Shown: positions 16,187 through 24,470, numbered from the stretch's first letter. The stretch is DNA of 46,335 nt from an uncultured Ruminococcus sp. (GCA_910584195.1 CAJTYV010000025.1:1-46335); one strand, 5' to 3'. Program-made: numbers and translations. The notes: generated by a model not told the origin, from the letters alone.

Positions 16187-16783
16187 CTATAATGCTTTAT
16201 CGATTTCTAAAATAACATTAATCCACTGAGGTATTTTATCGCCTTTTCGAAGTACATCATATGACATCCAGATTTCTTTTAGTGATATAAATTCAACGTT
16301 ATTGATTAACTGATTTAATTGAATTTCGTTATAGTTCGAATAGTAACATCCGTTCTTTACTAACTCATCTGTTCCATACTTAAAACAAGTATACATTGTA
16401 GCTTTTATCTTGCAAGCACGCACTATCTTGTTAAAAATATCTTTCATTTGATTTTTTGGAACATGTAGTAACGAGGAACATGCCCAAACTGCATCAAATT
16501 CATCCGAATAATTAAGCTGATCAAATGTTATATTTTCAACTGGTAAATTTAGAAAATCAGAGGCGAGTTTACAAATTTCAGAAGAACCATCAATGGCAGT
16601 AATCTGATGTCCTATTGACTTAAAATAATGGCTATCTCTGCCAGAACCGCATCCTAAATCGAGAATATTTGCACTTTGTGGAAGATAATTGCAAAATCGA
16701 TTATATATTGCATCCATTTTTGCATTTACAGTTTTTTGAAAATAATCATTTGCATGTGCGTTATAATAGTCGATTGTATCTAT
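16187..16783 (-). CDS. SAM-dependent methyltransferase, apparent ATA start
   Basis: Class I methyltransferase. Motif I is ILDLGCGSGRD, motif II acid is ITAIDGSSE, and the post-motif segment is FDAVWACSSLLHVP. The first ATG (16717) would give 176 residues and cut off conserved N-terminal sequence TIDYYNAHANDYFQKTVNA, which is intact and in frame upstream. An in-frame TGA (16787-16789) limits extension, and no ATG, GTG or TTG lies between. A strong AGGAGG is 8 nt before ATA at 16783, which overlaps the TAG stop of the preceding gene as ATAG, echoing the common ATGA overlap. I therefore call a 198-residue protein starting at ATA, or a gene whose start codon has been lost. It is the last gene of the four-gene cassette. 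Confidence 0.75.
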   Translation of the reverse strand: MDTIDYYNAHANDYFQKTVNAKMDAIYNRFCNYLPQSANILDLGCGSGRDSHYFKSIGHQITAIDGSSEICKLASDFLNLPVENITFDQLNYSDEFDAVWACSSLLHVPKNQMKDIFNKIVRACKIKATMYTCFKYGTDELVKNGCYYSNYNEIQLNQLINNVEFISLKEIWMSYDVLRKGDKIPQWINVILEIDKAL

Positions 16784-17862
16784 AAGTCACCCCTCCTTAT
16801 CTGCAACGGTGTTAATTGACTCTGTTGGAACTGTTTAATAAAAGCTTCCAGACCAAACGAAAAATAAGAATGCTTATTGAAACGCTTCGATGAAAAATCA
16901 TTAATCTTATAAACAGAATTATCTTTCACTAGCATTACTTTTTCCTGAGATTTTTTTATTACACTTCCTATTACATTAAATCCACAGGCATTCATCGCAA
17001 ACAATGTTTGTAAACTTGATACTTCCGACATAGGACAGGTAAAAACCAAATCCCAACCACCGAAAGATAACATTAGATTTCTATATTCAATATTGCGCTT
17101 TGCGCAATATTGGCAAAGTGTGCTGTTTGGAAGCAATTTATTGTCATCAATTATGATTGAAACGTTATTTAGTGTGGCCAATTCATATAAGCAACCGATA
17201 ATACCATCTGAGTTATCCATACAAGAAGTAACCTTATTACTTTCTGAAAGTAATAAGCCTTCTTTGACTTTTGGATAAGGTGATGTAACAAAAGATTTTG
17301 TGTAGTTGTCCAATTCATTCAGGTTACAACCTTCTAAAAGCTTTAAAATTGCAAGCCAGAAAATACCTGGATCGCCAACTACACAAACTGCATCACCCAC
17401 ATTACACCCCACTCTTTTCAAGATATTTTTATTGATTTGCCCACCAATTGCTGTTCCGGTAACGCTAAATTCTTTTCCATCTTTAATATTACCACCAAGC
17501 AGATTTCCACCCCAAGCAGTACATGCATCTTTTACCCCTTGCAAAAAATGAGAATACTCATAGGTATACATATCATTTGGCATAACTGTTGAGAGTAAAA
17601 TCCCAATAGGTTCAACACCTGTTGCTGCAAGATCACTATAATTTATCAAAACCGACATTATACCATAATGATAATACCTGTTTTTCTCGTCAAACTTGCA
17701 TATTAACGGTTCAGGACAAGGATCGGTTGAAATGGAAATTGATAGATACTTTCCTATGTCAAGTGTTACGGCGTCATCATGATATTTTTTTAAATGAGGA
17801 AAAGTTCCATAAATCAGCGATCTAACAACTGCTGATTCACCAATATCAAACAAACGCTCCAT
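16780..17862 (-). CDS. ThiL/PurM-like ATP-dependent kinase or synthase
   Basis: 360 residues. It follows the AIR synthase/thiamine-monophosphate kinase fold: FDIGESAVVRSL, then HDDAVTLDIGKYLSISISTDPCPEP, NYSDLAATGVEPIGILLS, GNLLGGNIKDGKEFSVTGTA, and GCNVGDAVCVVGDPG. These align with the Mg-ATP-binding motifs of ThiL, but the cassette has no thiamine genes, so the true substrate is unknown. The upstream HIT gene ends AAGGAGTAA, providing the ribosome site; ATG 17862 is better spaced than ATG 17865. Its stop overlaps the methyltransferase start. Probably phosphorylates or activates a small molecule. Confidence 0.8.
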   Translation of the reverse strand: MERLFDIGESAVVRSLIYGTFPHLKKYHDDAVTLDIGKYLSISISTDPCPEPLICKFDEKNRYYHYGIMSVLINYSDLAATGVEPIGILLSTVMPNDMYTYEYSHFLQGVKDACTAWGGNLLGGNIKDGKEFSVTGTAIGGQINKNILKRVGCNVGDAVCVVGDPGIFWLAILKLLEGCNLNELDNYTKSFVTSPYPKVKEGLLLSESNKVTSCMDNSDGIIGCLYELATLNNVSIIIDDNKLLPNSTLCQYCAKRNIEYRNLMLSFGGWDLVFTCPMSEVSSLQTLFAMNACGFNVIGSVIKKSQEKVMLVKDNSVYKINDFSSKRFNKHSYFSFGLEAFIKQFQQSQLTPLQIRRGDL

Positions 17863-17865
17863 CAT

Positions 17866-18498
17866 TTACTCCTTTCCTAAAGCGACTGACTTACAAAACA
17901 ACTCTTTAGTTGAACCATCTCTATATGAAATTTTCCAGTTATAATTGATTTCTAATTTCTGAGCTATTAACATACGAAAAAACTGACTTGGCAATCCATT
18001 ATAAACCGGATAAGCAATAGGATTATCAAAGTTCCTTTGATAATATATGTACGACACACCTTGCTCAGCAAGTTGATTTAAGTTTGTGTATGTAGCATCA
18101 ATCGCAGATGTATCAATAAAATCCGATGATTCAATCATATATTTGAGATCATCTGCAAAAGGCATAATATGTATATGTGCATGATCAATACAAGATCCGC
18201 CTGAATGTTCTATAACCGCGCCATGTTCAAATGCAATAAACGGAGAATATTTAAATATCTTTTCAGACAGATATCGCTTTGCTTTCTCTGCACTATCATA
18301 TACTGAAAGCGGAACATTGCCAAAACTATTATAATGCTCTTTAGTTATTATTAACATATGTCCCAAGCATAACGGGAATAAATCAGGAGTAACGTAAATA
18401 TTATCATCTTCATAAATTATCGAATCATTACCTGGCAATAAGAGTTCTTTATTAAGACAAAAACGGTTTTCCTCACAAAAAAAGCATATACAGTTCAT
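17866..18498 (-). CDS. HIT-family nucleotide hydrolase/transferase
   Basis: 210 residues. The histidine triad is complete as HAHIHIMP (His106, His108, His110), and an N-terminal CFFC (Cys5-Cys8) could bind zinc, as in several HIT branches. The core also shows FPLCLGHMLIITKEHY and AFEHGAV. HIT proteins act on nucleotidyl-phosphate or phosphoramidate bonds, or transfer nucleotides. A C-terminal extension of about 90 residues goes beyond the usual HIT length and may supply another domain. It starts 1 bp after the stop of the dCTP-deaminase-like gene and ends directly against the ThiL-like gene, so the three are one translational unit. Confidence 0.85.
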   Translation of the reverse strand: MNCICFFCEENRFCLNKELLLPGNDSIIYEDDNIYVTPDLFPLCLGHMLIITKEHYNSFGNVPLSVYDSAEKAKRYLSEKIFKYSPFIAFEHGAVIEHSGGSCIDHAHIHIMPFADDLKYMIESSDFIDTSAIDATYTNLNQLAEQGVSYIYYQRNFDNPIAYPVYNGLPSQFFRMLIAQKLEINYNWKISYRDGSTKELFCKSVALGKE

Positions 18499-18499
18499 G

Positions 18500-19288
18500 T
18501 TAATCTCCTTTGATATCCTTTATGATGTCTTTTATCATTATAAGAAAATAGGTAAGGATTGTTCCAAAACTTGCGGTAATTACTGTTTTGGCGTTTTCAT
18601 TTTGTACATTAAAAATCGTGATTCCCAATACCAAAAGAATAATTAACATAATAGAAATAGTAATTGTTTGAGCAATTCGTTTTCCATTCCAGAATGGACT
18701 ATAAATACTCATATAAGTTCTATATGTCTCACTAGTGCGCATACAATGAAACAATTCTTTATTTATTGTGTAACATTTCTGATTAATGTTTGCTATATCG
18801 TCGTTACTAACCTGAATACCTACTTCAGACAATAACTCAAATCTTGAATTTTGTTTTGGATCCGAGTATTCCGAATTATTATCAAGTTTATGAATGGTAA
18901 GTACAGCAATTGCCTCACCAATTTTAATAGTACGTTCTTGATTTGAGTAATTATGCAGGGTAATCAGCAAACGTCCTATCCATTGTGGTTTTACGGGATA
19001 ACAAATAGCACCTAATCCATGTGGTCCAGAGCTTACTCTTGAAATACAATATCCTGCGTAGTTGCTTCCCAAAAAAACTGATTCAGTAGTAATAACAGCA
19101 ACTGTATCATGAGGTGCTATAGTTACATATTTTTTATTATTATCAACTACTTTATTCTTTGTATTGAGAGACCAAGCAAGATCACTTGCTGTCAGATAGA
19201 TACTAGAACCTTCAAGGTTCTCTCCATTAAATGGGTATATTCCTATCTGTTTTCCAAGACTTCTCTTTATATCGACGTTACTAAGCAT
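18500..19288 (-). CDS. dCTP deaminase/dUTPase-like protein with membrane tail
   Basis: 262 residues. Residues 1 to about 150 resemble the dCTP deaminase/dUTPase fold: MLSNVDIKRSLGKQIGIYPF, GSSIYLTAS, APHDTVAVITTES, RVSSGPHGLGAICYPVKPQWIGRLLITLHNYS and IGEAIAVLTIH. The catalytic surroundings are altered from housekeeping Dcd, so activity is uncertain. A linker follows, then two hydrophobic helices (about 207-227 and 235-253) that would anchor it in the membrane, unusual for this fold. Start ATG 19288 follows AAGGAG. It is first in the cassette, after a 400-bp leader with two candidate promoters. A nucleotide-sensing or defence role is possible but unproven. Confidence 0.7.
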   Translation of the reverse strand: MLSNVDIKRSLGKQIGIYPFNGENLEGSSIYLTASDLAWSLNTKNKVVDNNKKYVTIAPHDTVAVITTESVFLGSNYAGYCISRVSSGPHGLGAICYPVKPQWIGRLLITLHNYSNQERTIKIGEAIAVLTIHKLDNNSEYSDPKQNSRFELLSEVGIQVSNDDIANINQKCYTINKELFHCMRTSETYRTYMSIYSPFWNGKRIAQTITISIMLIILLVLGITIFNVQNENAKTVITASFGTILTYFLIMIKDIIKDIKGD

Positions 19289-19691
19289 ATATACTCTCCT
19301 TATTTAATAGATTTTAGAGTAATTGTAATTAAAGGGTACTCTAATAATCCTCTTTTTAATACTCCTTTCCATCTTTTATTTGATAAAATATCACGGCATT
19401 TAAAATATATATTTTTCTATCTTTTCAATCAGAAACAAGATAAAAGTAGACATCAAATAATACACAATTATCCATTGTTAAGAATGCTTGTCCAAAATCA
19501 AGATTCTGAACCTTTTCTATTATATATAATCAATTTCAGTACCAAAATGTTACAACATTCAAATGATTTTTCAAAAGTTTGTGTACTTGAACAAAATAGG
19601 TACTTAATATTTGTACATTTGATACAATTCCATTTGAATCATACAAAAACAAACTACTGATTGAAGCATCACACTTTATCTATTTGTTTTT
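19289..19691 (-). other. long AT-rich untranslated leader of the cassette
   Basis: About 400 nt between the candidate quorum-type promoter and the first cassette gene. I see only very short frames (21 and 23 codons) without good ribosome sites, an inverted repeat at 19314-19344, and a further TATATAAT run near 19523. It may hold a small RNA or attenuator. Confidence 0.35.
19314..19344. promoter_or_regulatory. inverted repeat before the cassette
   Basis: TTAGAGTA (19314-19321) and TACTCTAA (19337-19344), perfect 8-bp arms with a 15-nt spacer, 26 bp upstream of the first gene. It could be an operator or a leader hairpin. Confidence 0.4.
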
Positions 19692-19757
19692 ATTATAACA
19701 CAAAGTTACGGTTTGTGCAGAATCATGCAGTGAAATGTCGGTTTGCGTGCAGTGAAT
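19692..19757 (-). promoter_or_regulatory. AgrA2-type promoter upstream of the four-gene cassette
   Basis: Plus-strand boxes GCAGTGAAA (19727-19735) and GCAGTGAAT (19749-19757) have a 22-bp period, and on the minus strand 29 bp separate the nearer box from a perfect TATAAT (19692-19697). Box sequence, period and spacing equal those of the agr2 promoter at 39017-39082 and differ in sequence from agr1. Strong sign that the cassette is an AgrA2 target. Confidence 0.65.
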
Positions 19758-19809
19758 GGTCAAATTTTCAGATTTTTGATACAAAAATTGAAATTATTGT
19801 CTATAATTC

Positions 19810-19838
19810 ATTTTACCTTGCTATATTTTCAATGTCAA
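19810..19838 (-). promoter_or_regulatory. consensus sigma-A promoter, minus strand
   Basis: -35 TTGACA (19833-19838), 17-bp spacer, -10 TAAAAT (19810-19815). It would give an additional upstream start for the same leader. A perfect 14-bp palindrome lies just upstream of it. Confidence 0.55.
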
Positions 19839-19871
19839 TATGCGTGGCACGAAATGCGCACTTTTATTTTG

Positions 19872-19885
19872 TTTTAACGTTAAAA
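19872..19885. promoter_or_regulatory. 14-bp perfect palindrome, possible operator
   Basis: TTTTAACGTTAAAA, about 33 bp upstream of the -35 of the minus-strand promoter at 19810-19838. Candidate binding site of an unidentified regulator. Confidence 0.35.
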
Positions 19886-19966
19886 ATTCATTTATCAATT
19901 TGATGCAATCGCTTCAAGTAAAAGTTGTATGCAGCCTGAACATTGCTGTTCAAACTGCACATCAGT

Positions 19967-20236
19967 TCATATACTGCCGTATTCATCAAGCATCCTGCAA
20001 TATTCCTTTTCCTCGCTGTCGATATAATCCTTAGCGAACTGTTCAACTTCCTCAAGACTATTTTTCAGCAGTTCAAAATCAACCGCAGCCGAGAAAATAT
20101 CGATCGCAATTTTTTCAGATTCGTCAGAAAACACTTCAATTGTGAAACCTTCACAGACAACGATTTCGCCGTTTTTATCTTCTCTCAGCAAGTTTGTATC
20201 TGGAGTAATTTTCACAAAAAATCCTTTGTATTTCAT
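19967..20236 (-). CDS. small acidic protein of unknown function
   Basis: 89 residues from ATG 20236, after AGGAGATTG. Beta-rich N-terminal half (MKYKGFFVKITPDTNLL) and an acidic helical C-terminal half (LKNSLEEVEQFAKDYIDSEEKEY). It follows the gamma-glutamylcyclotransferase-like gene by 12 bp and is the third gene of the amidoligase operon. I do not recognise a family; in this context it may be a substrate or regulator of the peptide-modification pair. Confidence 0.6.
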   Translation of the reverse strand: MKYKGFFVKITPDTNLLREDKNGEIVVCEGFTIEVFSDESEKIAIDIFSAAVDFELLKNSLEEVEQFAKDYIDSEEKEYCRMLDEYGSI

Positions 20237-20248
20237 ATTATCAATCTC

Positions 20249-20737
20249 CTAAAACTTTATCTGAAAATCATCATCAAAATCATAATCTTCATCGATTTCC
20301 TCCATTAATTGCTCATGGTAAATTGAATTTTCCAGAGCTGTTTCCAGATAGGATTTATCCAATCCGTTCTCCCGATACCCCTGCAGAATTGTGTTGTAAT
20401 ACTGCAGACTCGGTGGCGAAATTTCACCACGATTCATCAGGTACGCCATACCCTCGTAGGAGTTTCCGTCCAGTTCAAATGGCATTTTTTCCTGTCTGTA
20501 AAGATGAGGCCAGCCCTCATACCGATTTAAAATTGGTAAATCTCTTTCGTCAAGTTCCCATATCAGAATAGGAACGCTTGCATTTTCTTTCGGAACGATG
20601 GTGGCGACACCTCTGAATTCCAACTCAAAATTCTTGATTTCGGATATTCCCACAACCATTGAATGCGGACACCTGTATGCCATCTGTTCCAGATTAATGT
20701 TGCTTCCATAGGCGATATATAGCTGTTTTTTACTCAT
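20249..20737 (-). CDS. gamma-glutamylcyclotransferase-like (AIG2-like) protein
   Basis: 162 residues. The family motif YGSN is near the N-terminus (LYIAYGSNINLEQM), followed by a barrel with LNRYEGWPHLYRQ, where the Glu could be catalytic, and YEGMAYLMNR. These enzymes cleave gamma-glutamyl bonds, releasing 5-oxoproline. It starts after GGAGG, 12 bp downstream of the amidoligase stop. The pairing of an amidoligase with an AIG2-like cyclotransferase is a described theme (making and breaking of isopeptide or gamma-glutamyl links), often on mobile elements and phages. Confidence 0.85.
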   Translation of the reverse strand: MSKKQLYIAYGSNINLEQMAYRCPHSMVVGISEIKNFELEFRGVATIVPKENASVPILIWELDERDLPILNRYEGWPHLYRQEKMPFELDGNSYEGMAYLMNRGEISPPSLQYYNTILQGYRENGLDKSYLETALENSIYHEQLMEEIDEDYDFDDDFQIKF

Positions 20738-20752
20738 TGTGTTTGACCTCCG

Positions 20753-21856
20753 TTACATACTCATTTCAAATGTTTCTTCTTCCTCGTACTCTGCAACTTC
20801 CTCATATTCGCTCACTGTCGGCTCGGAAAGTTCATCGGGTACATTTTCGATTTCTTGTCTGACCTCCCTTACAGGCTCGACGCGCTGCTCACGGGCGGCG
20901 ATACGTTCCTGCTTTAATTTTTCCCTCTGCTTAATGGCATCTTCGGGGTGCAGCCAAGCGATATTGCCCTCAAGGTGAGACAGCAGATATTTCCGACAGC
21001 TCTTGAACTCGTCACCGTTCAGACCGATCCGTATAAGCCAGCAACGAAACGTATAACGAGGATTCTCACTGGTTGTCACACGGGGACTTGCCGATTTCTG
21101 AGTTAATGCCTGATTACTGACTGCCAACACCAGTGAAACGTACGCTCTGAGTACCCCTGCATTTAAACTGCTGTTGAACGCTCTTACCTCGATGTTGTTG
21201 TCCGTGAACACCGGATGTAAATTCAAACATCGATACCGAGACGAATCGTAATGTGAGTGATATTCGGCATTATCGCCGTACCACAGCCTTTTAATCGTCT
21301 GCATATCCTTTGGCTTTTTCTTATTCAATTCCTCAAGAAAATGCTTGTCAACTTTTTTACAATAGGTATTTTCACGATTTGAATTCACCTGTAAAGCCTG
21401 ATACAGCATATCCTCTTTGCTTGCAAAAATATTCACCAAATTACGCAATTTTTGTGGGTCATACGGCTCAAAATCAATGTGAATATGGATTCCCGTGGAA
21501 TCATTGCAGATACCTCCGCTTCGGCGTATAGAACGCACAACTTCCTGAAGAGTAGCCATATCGCCGTACTCTAAAATCGGAGTTACAAGCTCAACGGAAT
21601 GCAGTTTGGACGCAGGCTCTCCATTCTTGTTAGTGCATCGAATGCTTGCGTCGGACATGATCTTCCAACGTCTGTCCTGACTGTCGCAAATATCGTATCG
21701 GTCATAGCTGCCGCCGAAATGATCAGGAGAACCGCCTAAGACCCTTGCGACCGCCTTTGCCGCAGCAGCTCTCGTCAAGCCTGTACACTCGATTTCTACA
21801 CCGAATTTTTGCGTTTTTATTCCCTCAAAATTTCCTGACAAATTATCATCTCCCAC
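20753..21856 (-). CDS. Amidoligase_2 family (glutamine-synthetase-like) enzyme
   Basis: Up to 367 residues. The core KFGVEIECTGL, then a histidine cluster TGIHIHIDF and the segment LHSVELVTPIL match the amidoligase family, relatives of glutamine synthetase that form amide bonds between amino groups and carboxylates. The C-terminal tail is strongly acidic. The start is unsettled: GTG 21856 lacks a good ribosome site, while TTG 21841 follows GGGAG at normal spacing. It lies directly after the terminator of the recombinase genes, so it may have its own promoter. It leads a three-gene operon with a cyclotransferase-like protein. Confidence 0.8.
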   Translation of the reverse strand: MGDDNLSGNFEGIKTQKFGVEIECTGLTRAAAAKAVARVLGGSPDHFGGSYDRYDICDSQDRRWKIMSDASIRCTNKNGEPASKLHSVELVTPILEYGDMATLQEVVRSIRRSGGICNDSTGIHIHIDFEPYDPQKLRNLVNIFASKEDMLYQALQVNSNRENTYCKKVDKHFLEELNKKKPKDMQTIKRLWYGDNAEYHSHYDSSRYRCLNLHPVFTDNNIEVRAFNSSLNAGVLRAYVSLVLAVSNQALTQKSASPRVTTSENPRYTFRCWLIRIGLNGDEFKSCRKYLLSHLEGNIAWLHPEDAIKQREKLKQERIAAREQRVEPVREVRQEIENVPDELSEPTVSEYEEVAEYEEEETFEMSM

Positions 21857-21857
21857 A

Positions 21858-21892
21858 ACAAAAAATGTCTGCTGATTTTACTCCGCAGACAT
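21858..21892 (-). terminator. terminator after the recombinase genes
   Basis: Perfect stem ATGTCTGC/GCAGACAT (21865-21872, 21885-21892), followed on the minus strand by TTTTTTG. It sits 11 bp after the stop of the third recombinase. Confidence 0.75.
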
Positions 21893-21903
21893 TATAATTT
21901 TTA

Positions 21904-23520
21904 TTATTCAATTTCAGTCTTTACTTCGTATCCGCCTTTGAAAATCACCAGTATTTCGGTCTTACTAAGCACTTTTATGCACTCAATCAACTTGCGGATA
22001 AGCACATTATCAAAGGTTTCCAGTTCAAACTTTTCATGTTCTATCATGTCCATGATTTTATTAAGTTTTACCTGAGTTTCAGCGGAAGTCTTATTCTGAG
22101 ATTTCAGAGTTTCAAGTCGTTCGCTTAACTGCTGTTCTTCATGATATAACTTCGCAAATTCACTGTCGAGTTTGTCCTCATCGCAGCCGCCCGAAGCTAT
22201 CAGTTCGACTAAATCATTCCTTGCCTCGTCAATTTCTTTTAAGCGTTTTTCAGTCGCTAAAATTTCCTCCTGTCCCTGACATTCAAGCACTGAACCGATA
22301 TTCGCTTTAAGAATCCTCGCAATGTCATCACGGCAGGAATAATAATTATTTATTGACCGAATAATGCCTTTGTGGAGCTGTTCTTCCTTAATCGTGGGAG
22401 AATCGGGACAGTATTTTTTACCGTGTTCCAGACGGCTGATACATCGCCAAACCGCCAGTTTTTCGCCATTTTTTATCCATGTCTTACGTCTGTAGGGAGT
22501 ACCGCAGTGACCGCATATCATCAGCTCCGACAGCGAATATTTTCCGCTGTATTTGCCCTGTTCCGTCTTAGTTTTATCGCTGATTTTCCGCTTGGAACTT
22601 CGCCTTGCAAGCTCCTGCTGAACCCGATTAAACGTGTCACGTTCAACTATCGGAGCATGATGATCTGTCACCAGATACATGGGACGTTCGCCGTTGTTTT
22701 TCACGACCTTGTGGGTGATGCAGTCGACCGTGAAAGTCTTTTGGAGCAGTGCGTCGCCCACATATTTTTCATTTTTCAGAATCCGCTGAATTTCACCTTT
22801 ACTCCATGTACTCTTACCTGTAGCAGTCAGACGATTTTGTTCCATCAAGGTCTGAGCGATGTTTAGAAGCGTGTAGCCGTCAAGGTACATTTTAAAAATC
22901 ATTCTCACAGTTTCGGCTTCATCAGGAATAATTTCGGGCTTTCCGTCATCTCCCTTTTTGTAGCCAAGCAAATGCTTATACTGAAACGCAACCTTGCCCT
23001 CACGATACGCTTTTTCCTTGCCCCATGAAACATTTTTGCTGATTGATTCGCTCTCTGCCTGAGCGAAACTGCCGTACAATGCTATCATAAATTCACTTGT
23101 CATGGTCAGCGTATTTATAGATTCCTTTTCAAAAATCACTCCGATTCCGAGGTCTTTAAGCTGTCTGACATATTCAAGGCAATCAACGGTATTTCGGGCA
23201 AATCTTGAGATCGACTTAGTTATCACTAAATCAATTTTCTTGTTTTTGCACATCCTGATCATGCGGTTAAACTCGTTTCTTTTCTTTGTCTGAGTACCGC
23301 TGATACCCTCGTCAGCAAAAATTCCGGCGAGCGTCCATTCCTTTTTTCGGTTGATCAAGTCAGTGTAATAAGCAATCTGAACCTGATATGAATTCTGCTG
23401 TTCTTCCTGTTCTGTACTGACACGGCAGTACGCAGCAACTCGCAGTTGGTGGTATTTATCCCTGTTTTCCGCTGTATGCACTTTCGCAGGAATTATTGTT
23501 ACATTCGCTGCTGTACTCAT
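21904..23520 (-). CDS. large serine recombinase C of a triplet
   Basis: 538 residues from ATG 23520 (GGAAAGGAC upstream). Resolvase domain begins after a 25-residue leader: VAAYCRVSTEQEEQQNSY, with the catalytic Ser in RVS, then DLVITKSISRFARN. Recombinase domain and zinc ribbon (MICGHCGTPYRRKTW) follow, then a C-terminal coiled coil. It is complete and probably active. It overlaps the stop of recombinase B by about 65 bp. Three adjacent serine recombinases form the integration module of some Firmicute integrative elements. Confidence 0.9.
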   Translation of the reverse strand: MSTAANVTIIPAKVHTAENRDKYHQLRVAAYCRVSTEQEEQQNSYQVQIAYYTDLINRKKEWTLAGIFADEGISGTQTKKRNEFNRMIRMCKNKKIDLVITKSISRFARNTVDCLEYVRQLKDLGIGVIFEKESINTLTMTSEFMIALYGSFAQAESESISKNVSWGKEKAYREGKVAFQYKHLLGYKKGDDGKPEIIPDEAETVRMIFKMYLDGYTLLNIAQTLMEQNRLTATGKSTWSKGEIQRILKNEKYVGDALLQKTFTVDCITHKVVKNNGERPMYLVTDHHAPIVERDTFNRVQQELARRSSKRKISDKTKTEQGKYSGKYSLSELMICGHCGTPYRRKTWIKNGEKLAVWRCISRLEHGKKYCPDSPTIKEEQLHKGIIRSINNYYSCRDDIARILKANIGSVLECQGQEEILATEKRLKEIDEARNDLVELIASGGCDEDKLDSEFAKLYHEEQQLSERLETLKSQNKTSAETQVKLNKIMDMIEHEKFELETFDNVLIRKLIECIKVLSKTEILVIFKGGYEVKTEIE

Positions 23521-24397
23521 GATTTTCAGTCCTTTCCATGATATTTTTGATGTGTATACCGTTGATAAATTCAATCTCAATGGTACAAAAATGACTTATC
23601 CAAATTCGTGAAATACACGCTTTGAATAAGCCAATATCGAGCATATTTAGTTGTTCGTGATTTTCGAGCAGAGCTTTGATTTCCGCTGTTTTCTGCGGAT
23701 TTTCACTGTAAGTACAGCAGTCATATTTCATCTCCGCAAGTCTGAAAATTTCGGATTTTACTCTTTCAAAATCAACCTTAGTAGAATCCAGCATCTGATT
23801 GATTTCATTTTGTTTACGAATCACATCGGCGGTAGGGGAATACACACTGATTTCGCCGTCATTTTCAATCAAATTCGGATTTGCAATTGCCGTATTCAGA
23901 ACTGTCAGTACTGCTCCGATTATCATCTGATCTGTAAGCTGATATTCAAATCTGTAACAATCGGGATTTCGGCAGTCCCAACGACCGTTTCTAACATTAC
24001 CGCCGATTCGTGAAAGTCTGTGACCGCATTCAGAGCAGTATGTACGGTTTCGGATTTCTTGTAAATCCTCTGAAATTGCGCAGACAGATGTTGCTTTTCT
24101 GATTCGCTTTTCGTTTGCACGATTGAAGATCTCCTTATCAATTATCTGCGGATATTTGTCAGTGCCGAGATACTTTTCATTTTCGATTATCCGCTTGACC
24201 ATGTTTTTATTCCAGTGGTCAGAATCGGCGGTATATCGGATTTTTTCAAACTCCATTAACTTGGCGATTTGCAGTAAGCTGCTGCCGTTCAGGTATTCGC
24301 TGAAAATCATTGCAACTGCATAAACCTCTTTCGGCTCGGTCGTAATTTCGCCTTTACGCATACAGTATCCGAACGGTATCACTCTGTTTTTCGGCAT
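23456..24397 (-). CDS. serine recombinase B lacking the catalytic domain
   Basis: 313 residues. It starts directly in the recombinase domain (MPKNRVIPFGYCMRKGEITTEP, then LQIAKLMEFEKIRY and NEKYLGTDKYPQIID) and continues to a zinc ribbon (YCSECGHRL ... WDCRNPDCYR) and a helical tail. The resolvase domain with the catalytic serine is absent, yet the gene has a good start (AAAGGAG) and no frameshift. In recombinase triplets such short members are usually accessory, giving DNA binding or directionality. Its leader shares 20-odd bp with that of recombinase A. Confidence 0.85.
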   Translation of the reverse strand: MPKNRVIPFGYCMRKGEITTEPKEVYAVAMIFSEYLNGSSLLQIAKLMEFEKIRYTADSDHWNKNMVKRIIENEKYLGTDKYPQIIDKEIFNRANEKRIRKATSVCAISEDLQEIRNRTYCSECGHRLSRIGGNVRNGRWDCRNPDCYRFEYQLTDQMIIGAVLTVLNTAIANPNLIENDGEISVYSPTADVIRKQNEINQMLDSTKVDFERVKSEIFRLAEMKYDCCTYSENPQKTAEIKALLENHEQLNMLDIGLFKACISRIWISHFCTIEIEFINGIHIKNIMERTENHEYSSECNNNSCESAYSGKQG

Positions 24398-24409
24398 TTT
24401 TCATCGTCT

Positions 24410-24432
24410 CCTTTCAACCAACAATGATACCA
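24410..24432 (-). repeat. shared recombinase leader repeat, copy 1
   Basis: CCTTTCAACCAACAATGATACCA, read as the ribosome site and leader of recombinase B, matches 26947-26970 before recombinase A at all but two positions. The half-site TGATACCA (24425-24432) is common to both. Confidence 0.55.
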
Positions 24433-24470
24433 CAAAACGCCTGAAATTGCTATATCCAAAGACAACAAAA

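Noticed and set aside
19600..19690. Short leader peptides after the cassette promoter (21 codons from about 19660; 23 codons near 19350)
   Set aside because: No convincing ribosome sites; the second shares a KKRII start with AgrD1 but lacks the rest, so it is likely chance.
19846..19857. GCACGAAAT, similar to the agr1 box
   Set aside because: Only one copy; no second box 21-22 bp away, so it does not fit the paired pattern.
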